Source: Gammaproteobacteria bacterium (GTDB lineage: Bacteria > Pseudomonadota > Gammaproteobacteria > Burkholderiales > Thiobacillaceae). Taken from it: a stretch of 13,439 bases of DNA. Of this stretch, positions 8,886 to 13,439 are shown one piece after another. Under the pieces are notes generated by a model. The model was not told where the DNA came from, did no database searches, and saw nothing but the letters and a program-made list of their open reading frames with translations. The position numbers and the translations under genes were made by a program. How positions within the stretch are numbered: position 1 is the first letter of the stretch; every line of letters starts with the position of its first letter. The DNA is taken from NCBI GenBank assembly GCA_018820745.1, contig JAHJNP010000234.1, forward strand, positions 1 to 13,439. Direction: 5' to 3'.

Positions 8886-11090
8886 TCAGGCGTGGCCGAG
8901 TTTCTGGCGGAACAGGTTCATCAGCTTGCCGAACGCCGATTCGGTGATGGATTTGCGCTCGACCAGCACCGCTTCGCCACGGCGAAGCTTGTCAGCCAGG
9001 CGGAGCTGGCTGATGGAAAAGCTGTTCATGCCGTCCTGATCCGAGAACAAATAAGTGTTCTTGATGCTGCTGGCCCAACCCAGCCGTGCCCAGCGGAAGG
9101 TGCCGTCGTCGTAGTGGAATTCCACCCAGTCGCCCTTGTTCAGGGAGCGGGCACGCAGGGTGAATTCATCCTCCACTTCGGGTGCGGCAGGAGCGGCCTC
9201 GGATGCAGGCGCTGGTGTGGCGGCCTCAGTGGCTGCCGGGGCAGGGGTCAGTTCCTCGATCGATTCGGGCGTGATGTCGGGCAGCGGCACCGGCTGGGCA
9301 TTGGGCCGTACCGCGTTGGCGTGCAGAATGACCAGGGTGGCGAAGAACCGGTCGGACAGCTTTTGCGGCAGATCGATCTCCGCCACGCCTTCGCGCAGCC
9401 GTTTCAGCAATCCGGGCAGAATGCGCACCAGCATCAGCCGTGCGTCCATGTCGGCCTTGGACTGCACGCTCCATACCAGTTCGCGCATGGTTTCGACATG
9501 GCTGTTGAAATGCGCGCCCTGCTCGCCTTCGTTGACGTAATCCAGGGTCAGCAGCTGGGCCCAGTCGCGCCGCAGAAATTCACGCAGGGCTTCCACCACC
9601 GGCTGCTCCTTGAGCGCGCGATTGATGAAGTCGTGCACGACCACCGGCGCGAGCTCTGCGCGTTCGGACTGCTTGATCTGGGCGATGTCCTGCTGCAGGC
9701 TGGCGTCGACGATTTCTTCCAGCGTGTCTTCCAGCTGGCTGCCCATCGCTTCCAGTTCCGCGGCGGCGGAATCGAATACGGTGATGTCCTGCTCGAAGCT
9801 GTCGAGCACCCGGCTGACGACTTGAGAAATGGCTTCCAGCCGCGCATTGCCTGCCTCGTTGTCGGGCAGGTGGACGGCCAGCGTGGCGATCCCATCCAGC
9901 ATGCGGCGGACCGGATGATTCGATTGCGAGAAAAAGTTGCGGTCCAGCATCGCCGCCTTCAGCACGGGAATCTGCAGGCGTGCGATTTGCGCCTTGAGAT
10001 GGTCCGGGATGGCAGCATCATCGAACACCACATCGAATAGCATCGCCACCGCGTCGACCAGTACCGCGTCGAGTGGACTGGCAGCCTGCATGACCGGACT
10101 TTGCTGCAAGCTGCGCAGCACGTTCTGGATGGTGGCGGCTTCCAGCAGGGGCAGTTCGAAGCGGCCGCCACCGGGCAGCATCATGGTGCCGGTTTGCAGC
10201 TGGCCGAGCGAGTCGAGCAGGCTGAACCCGGCCAGCCCTGCCGACGCGCCCCCCATCCCTCCCGCTGCGCTGCCGCTGTGCGCCAGTTGCTCGAACAGAT
10301 TGAACATGTCGCCGCCCGTCTGCCCCTGCATGGCCGGGGCCGGACCGGCTGCCCCGGCGCTGTTTGGGGTTGTGCCTTGCGCCCGGCTTTTCGCGCCGAC
10401 CTTGAGGTCTGGCAGGATGCCACGGTCGATCAGGTAACGGTTGATGGATTGGTAGATGTGCGCGAGTTCGGTGGTCAGCACCAGATCGAACTGGTTCAAC
10501 AGCACGATCCGGATATTCTGTTCAAGCTGCATGCGGGCGATGCCATTCAACAGCGCTTCGCACAGTACACGCGGGCCGAGCGGGCTGTCGTTTTCAGCCA
10601 GGTCTGAGCGGCCCAGCAGATGGGCGATGCGGGCATCCAGGGCGACCAGCTCTTCGGCGCAGTTGTAACGCAGTCGTGAGGTGGCTTTGTCGACCGCCAG
10701 CGTGATTTCGAAATCCTGGTCGTCGACCAGGGACAGCTCGGACAGTTCGGCGCCGGCGGACTTTTCACGGTTGTGGGAAAAATCGTTGAAGGTCTGGCAA
10801 TAGGCATCCTTGCAGGCGCTCAGCAATTCATTGGTTCGTGTGTTGAGGATGCCCTGGGCGCTGTAATAAGAATTGCGCGTGTCCAGCAGCGGCGAACGAT
10901 CGGCCATCGCCAGCAGGGTGTTTTCCATTGCCTCGGACTGGCGGGTCAGCACACGGGTCGCACCTTCGATCAGCAAGTCGCGGCAGCCGTGCAGAATCGA
11001 CAGGGCCTCGGCGGAGACTTGCGCGCGGCGTGAACGCTCAAACTGACTGAGGTTAACTACGACTGAATTTTCTGGCATTTCGCGCTCCAT
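8886..11090 (-). CDS. DUF1631 family protein under sigma-28/c-di-GMP riboswitch control
   Basis: A 734-residue protein of the DUF1631 family, whose biochemical function I do not know. Visible parts are: an N-terminal helical region (about 10-230) with ELSLVDDQDFEI (116-127) and LGPRVLCEAL (171-180); a Gly/Ala/Ser-rich linker (about 235-295); a conserved core (341-399) with VLVDAVAMLFDVVFDD, LKAQIARLQIPVLKAA and NHPVRRMLD; a long charged helical segment (400-590), possibly coiled coil; a Pro/Ala-rich linker (about 600-640); and a C-terminal beta-rich module (652-725) starting KGDWVEFHYDDG. There is no signal peptide or membrane segment, so it is probably cytoplasmic. A PilZ-type RxxxR...[DN]xSxxG pattern is not seen, so direct c-di-GMP binding is not supported. 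Start: ATG 11090 has GAGGTG six bases upstream; ATG 11078 is also possible (GGAG before it), whereas ATG 11147 and the upstream extension lie in the riboswitch leader. Confidence 0.85.
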   Translation of the reverse strand: MEREMPENSVVVNLSQFERSRRAQVSAEALSILHGCRDLLIEGATRVLTRQSEAMENTLLAMADRSPLLDTRNSYYSAQGILNTRTNELLSACKDAYCQTFNDFSHNREKSAGAELSELSLVDDQDFEITLAVDKATSRLRYNCAEELVALDARIAHLLGRSDLAENDSPLGPRVLCEALLNGIARMQLEQNIRIVLLNQFDLVLTTELAHIYQSINRYLIDRGILPDLKVGAKSRAQGTTPNSAGAAGPAPAMQGQTGGDMFNLFEQLAHSGSAAGGMGGASAGLAGFSLLDSLGQLQTGTMMLPGGGRFELPLLEAATIQNVLRSLQQSPVMQAASPLDAVLVDAVAMLFDVVFDDAAIPDHLKAQIARLQIPVLKAAMLDRNFFSQSNHPVRRMLDGIATLAVHLPDNEAGNARLEAISQVVSRVLDSFEQDITVFDSAAAELEAMGSQLEDTLEEIVDASLQQDIAQIKQSERAELAPVVVHDFINRALKEQPVVEALREFLRRDWAQLLTLDYVNEGEQGAHFNSHVETMRELVWSVQSKADMDARLMLVRILPGLLKRLREGVAEIDLPQKLSDRFFATLVILHANAVRPNAQPVPLPDITPESIEELTPAPAATEAATPAPASEAAPAAPEVEDEFTLRARSLNKGDWVEFHYDDGTFRWARLGWASSIKNTYLFSDQDGMNSFSISQLRLADKLRRGEAVLVERKSITESAFGKLMNLFRQKLGHA

Positions 11091-11096
11091 GGGGAT

Positions 11097-11102
11097 CACC
11101 TC
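11097..11102 (-). promoter_or_regulatory. Ribosome binding site that fixes the DUF1631 start
   Basis: GAGGTG on the minus strand ends six bases before ATG 11090, close to the ideal sequence and spacing. It rules out the longer reading frame that runs back through the riboswitch, and it would be the natural target for riboswitch control of translation. Confidence 0.7.
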
Positions 11103-11158
11103 GCGGTTCGGCGGCTGGCTGACCAGGAAACGGGGTGGCTTGCGCATGACCGGAAACG

Positions 11159-11256
11159 GCCGGCGGTCCCGCTGTCTCAGTCCCCTGCTGCGGGGATTGA
11201 GACCGGTAACTTTGCGTCCCCGCCTCGCGGCGGGTTTGCCCTGTTCGGTGGTCGGC
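11159..11256 (-). ncRNA. Cyclic-di-GMP-I (GEMM-I) riboswitch aptamer
   Basis: The minus strand carries the GEMM-I conserved parts in order. ACAGGGCAAACC (11244-11233) leads into stem CCCGCC (11234-11229) / GGCGGG (11224-11219), capped by the GNRA tetraloop GCGA (11228-11225); then GGGACGCAAAG (11220-11210), both blocks matching the Vc2 riboswitch as I remember it. The second stem is GTCTCA (11203-11198) with TGAGAC (11179-11174), an internal loop, then TCCCC (11196-11192) with GGGGA (11185-11181); it is followed by AGCGGG (11173-11168), again as in Vc2. The GNRA loop should dock into the second stem. The closing P1 helix is poor: only GCCG (11256-11253) with CGGC (11162-11159) is found. The AGGG element carries G rather than A at what I take to be the site separating c-di-GMP from cGAMP binders. 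About 70 bases separate it from ATG 11090, with no U-run terminator, so translational control is more likely. Confidence 0.92.
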
Positions 11257-11295
11257 GATAGTGTCAAAAAGTCGACATACAGCCGCACAACTGAT

Positions 11296-11322
11296 CTATC
11301 GGCCAGGATGGGTAAAACTTGA
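11296..11322 (-). promoter_or_regulatory. Sigma-28 (FliA) flagellar-class promoter
   Basis: On the minus strand TCAAGTTT (11322-11315), an 11-base spacer (11314-11304) and GCCGATAG (11303-11296) match the enterobacterial FliA consensus TAAAGTTT-N11-GCCGATAA at 14 of 16 positions with exact spacing. Transcription would start near 11289, about 30 bases before the riboswitch aptamer, giving a 200-base leader. It begins 18 bases after the stop codon of the second DUF1631 gene, so the downstream gene can be expressed independently. Confidence 0.8.
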
Positions 11323-11340
11323 GCGTGCAGATTGAAAATG

Positions 11341-13341
11341 TCAGCCGTGGCTGGCCGTCAAATCTGCTTTGAGATGCAGCATGGCTTTGCGGGTGATTGA
11401 CTGCTCCGGCATCCGCGCGCGGCCAGCCCGCATCACGGCTGCGAATTGCTCGCAGTCGAGGGAAACATGGCGTCCGCCGGTGCTGTCGCATAACAGTAGG
11501 TGGCCATTCACGCCGACCCAAGCCACGCGTGCGGCCGTCAGGCCCTCGTAAGCTGGCTCGAAGTCCACCCAGTCGCCTTCGCGCAATGGCCGTATCTGTT
11601 GCAGGGCGGGATCATCGCCCGCAAGCTGGTGGGCGAACGATTCGATCTGCTCCCGCGAGACGCGGCGCGGCGTAAATGCGCTGACCACCCTTTCGCGTTG
11701 TCCCAGGGCGGGGCGAATCCAGCATTCCTGGGTGGCGGTGATGGCGCTGAAGAAATCTTTCAATTGCGCAGGCTCGGCCCTTTGCGCCAGCAGTCCGTGA
11801 CGCAAAGCGGTGTTGATGGACGGGATCGATTGCAAGCGGGATTCCCGCGTGGCGTCGCTGTCCGGCGCCTGCAAACTGAGAAAAAGCTGTTGCAGGATGC
11901 GGCAGGCCGCGCGCCAGTCGGGTCCCTCGCCGGATTCGGCCACATACAACGAGGCCATGTGCGGCACCCAGGCCGCTTCCAGCCGCCGCAACACCGATTC
12001 CGGGGCTGGGTAGCGTTCGGTCAGGTCGCGCAGGTTTTCCAGCGCTAGCAGAGTGCCCAGCTCCTGGCGTTCGATGTGCTCCAGAAGCGCCACCTCGGAA
12101 GCCAGCCCGGCACTCGAACGTGCCTCTTCGTCGGTCAGCCAGGCGACCAGGCTGCTGTGCGCATGTGCAAAAGCCTCGGCGGGATGCCCAGGGTCGCGGA
12201 GGATGGCGGCGCAGGCGGACTGGACCTGCCCGAGCGCAGGGGCGTGCGAGTGGGCGTGCCCGGGAAAGCGGCGCGAAAACAGGCCCACCAGATCGATCAG
12301 CTGGCGTGCCGGATGCTGGTCGTCGCTGAAAAAATCGGGCGCAGCGAGGGCGGCCCGGAGGGCCGGGATTTGCAGGTGCGCGATTGCAGCCTTGAAATGC
12401 GGCGATAGGCCCGGGTCATCGAGGATGAACCCGAACAGTCCGGCAACGGCATCCAGCACCGCGAGGTCCAATGCGCCCATGCCTGCATGACGAGCACGCT
12501 GCTGCAATTGCTGCAGTGTGCTCGCAGAGGGGGCTGGCGGTGTGTACGGCACGCTCGGCAGGCGGTTTTGCCAATCTTCCAGGTTGTCGACCAGTCGGTG
12601 CGGCATGGGCGGCAACCCGCCCGCCGGTGCGGCCACAGACTGGATATGTGCCAGGATGGCCTGCCCGGCATCGGCTTGCGTGTTCCGGGGCAGGGGGGCT
12701 GCGCGGGCGACAGGAAGCTCAGGAATGTCCTGCGCGCCCAGAAACTGATTGAGCGCCGTGTAGGTGTTTTTCAGCGTGTCGAGCAAGGGGGCGGTGGCAC
12801 ACTGGAGCAGGAGGGTGCCGCACGCCGAGTCGATGTCCAGCGTATCGAGTGCGCGCGACAGCGCGCGCACGACCGGTAGCGGACCATAGGCGTCGGGACG
12901 GGCCGGGTCTTCCGATGCTGCCCGTCGCACCGCCTGCAAGCGGCCGAACAACAGCAACATGTCGGCACGCAGGGCGTCGGTCAGCTGGGCGGCGGCTTTT
13001 TCTTCCGCCAGTTGCCGCTTGAGCGCGTCGTCATCCAGCAGTTGCAGTTCGGCCGGACGGCTGCCATGGCGCCGGGCAAACGTCTCGGGGCGGGCGAGGT
13101 GAAGATGGAACTGATCGGCAAACGCGGTGGACAGGGTGTCCGGGCTGGTATCGAGCCAGTCCAGGCAGGTCTGCCCGGTTGCGATGGCGGCAGGCGACAT
13201 CTGCGCCGTAATGGCGCGCAAAACGCTGCCCTGAAGCGGGGCATGGCAGCGCTGGAAAAAATTGCCCAGCGCCTGCGTCATGCGTGCATCGGCTTCGGAT
13301 AGCAGCGCAGCAGGAGTCAGGGAAGTCGATTGGATATTCAT
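11341..13341 (-). CDS. Second, diverged DUF1631 family protein
   Basis: A 666-residue paralogue of the neighbouring DUF1631 protein. The relation shows most clearly in the core (292-350): LAVLDAVAGLFGFILDD, FKAAIAHLQIPALRAAL and QHPARQLID align with VLVDAVAMLFDVVFDD, LKAQIARLQIPVLKAA and NHPVRRMLD of the neighbour. It also appears in the C-terminal module starting EGDWVDFEP (588-596), with an ITRKAML end matching ITESAFGKLM. The N-terminal third (1-200) is Ala/Leu/Gln-rich and little conserved, and the linkers are shorter. No signal peptide or membrane helix is seen; it is probably cytoplasmic, function unknown. ATG 13341 has only AAGG two bases upstream, a poor ribosome site, so expression may be low or the start wrong (ATG 13281 is the next in frame). 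Neither a sigma-28 promoter nor a GEMM element is seen in the 98 bases upstream. Its stop is 251 bases before the next gene. Confidence 0.8.
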   Translation of the reverse strand: MNIQSTSLTPAALLSEADARMTQALGNFFQRCHAPLQGSVLRAITAQMSPAAIATGQTCLDWLDTSPDTLSTAFADQFHLHLARPETFARRHGSRPAELQLLDDDALKRQLAEEKAAAQLTDALRADMLLLFGRLQAVRRAASEDPARPDAYGPLPVVRALSRALDTLDIDSACGTLLLQCATAPLLDTLKNTYTALNQFLGAQDIPELPVARAAPLPRNTQADAGQAILAHIQSVAAPAGGLPPMPHRLVDNLEDWQNRLPSVPYTPPAPSASTLQQLQQRARHAGMGALDLAVLDAVAGLFGFILDDPGLSPHFKAAIAHLQIPALRAALAAPDFFSDDQHPARQLIDLVGLFSRRFPGHAHSHAPALGQVQSACAAILRDPGHPAEAFAHAHSSLVAWLTDEEARSSAGLASEVALLEHIERQELGTLLALENLRDLTERYPAPESVLRRLEAAWVPHMASLYVAESGEGPDWRAACRILQQLFLSLQAPDSDATRESRLQSIPSINTALRHGLLAQRAEPAQLKDFFSAITATQECWIRPALGQRERVVSAFTPRRVSREQIESFAHQLAGDDPALQQIRPLREGDWVDFEPAYEGLTAARVAWVGVNGHLLLCDSTGGRHVSLDCEQFAAVMRAGRARMPEQSITRKAMLHLKADLTASHG

Positions 13342-13362
13342 GGCCTTGTCACAATAACGGCC

Positions 13363-13439
13363 ATGGCTTACGAATTATTGAACTGTGGCCAGCCGGATGA
13401 TATGTCTGCAAGCCGTGAGTGGAGCGGGCGAAGGGAATC
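13363..13439 (+). CDS. Possible 5' end of a divergent gene (partial, unidentified)
   Basis: An ATG at 13363 opens a plus-strand frame of 25 codons that runs off the window without a stop, starting MAYELLNCGQPDDMSASREW. It sits 21 bases from the divergent DUF1631 start, a position where a real gene start would be expected. There is no strong ribosome binding site, and an inner ATG at 13402 is also possible. I do not recognise the product; 25 open codons in GC-rich DNA can be chance. Confidence 0.35.
   Translation, partial: MAYELLNCGQPDDMSASREWSGRRE

Noticed and set aside
7729..10040. Long plus-strand frames (333 and 437 codons) opposite mutY and the DUF1631 gene
   Set aside because: Antisense shadows: the minus-strand genes carry catalytic and family motifs, while these frames do not.
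11262..11267. TTGACA on the minus strand as a sigma-70 -35 box
   Set aside because: The matching -10 position would fall inside the conserved aptamer (about 11244-11239), where no -10-like sequence exists.
11091..11288. N-terminal extension of the first DUF1631 protein to an 800-residue form
   Set aside because: The extension is a translation of the riboswitch and its leader, and a strong ribosome binding site precedes ATG 11090.
13342..13439. A sigma-28 promoter or GEMM element upstream of the second DUF1631 gene
   Set aside because: I looked for both on the minus strand and found neither motif within the 98 bases available; elements beyond the window cannot be excluded.

Overview
The window is GC-rich, densely packed chromosomal DNA from a proteobacterium, most likely a betaproteobacterium of the Thiobacillus/Nitrosomonadales type. 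Grounds for this are the rdgB-hemW pair, the ilvE plus CHCC zinc-finger pair, two DUF1631 proteins and a DsrC/TusE-family paralogue of the kind seen in sulfur oxidisers. The lineage is inferred from gene content, not from a search. No rRNA, tRNA, insertion sequence, phage gene or CRISPR array is visible.

Layout. Positions 1-1336 (+): the 3' end of rdgB (nucleotide-pool sanitation) overlapping hemW (radical-SAM haem chaperone). Positions 1350-5482 (-): a translationally coupled two-gene sugar module, a fused beta-phosphoglucomutase-like HAD / trehalose-6-phosphate phosphatase followed by a GH65 glycoside phosphorylase-type protein. Positions 5483-5892: a 410-base gap with a weak promoter candidate, a short palindrome and a terminator-like hairpin. 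Positions 5893-7031 (-): ilvE (branched-chain aminotransferase) and a 67-residue CHCC zinc-finger protein. Positions 7310-8736 (-): mutY followed by a DsrC/TusE-like protein lacking both functional cysteines of the family. Positions 8886-13341 (-): two tandem, diverged DUF1631 proteins of unknown function. Positions 13363-13439 (+): possibly the first codons of a divergent gene.

The most striking part is the 250-base gap between the DUF1631 genes (11091-11340). On the minus strand it reads, in order: a near-consensus sigma-28 (FliA, flagellar) promoter, a cyclic-di-GMP-I (GEMM-I) riboswitch aptamer with its conserved single-stranded motifs, two stems and a GNRA tetraloop, then a strong ribosome binding site and the start of the downstream DUF1631 gene. 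This arrangement suggests that an uncharacterised protein is transcribed with the flagellar regulon and gated by c-di-GMP, the signal for the motile-to-sessile switch. The second DUF1631 gene shows neither element, so the paralogues appear to be regulated differently.

The trehalose module appears to be a split form of the three-domain mycobacterial OtsB1 (Rv2006) arrangement: same domain order, divided into two ORFs with a 4-base ATGA overlap.
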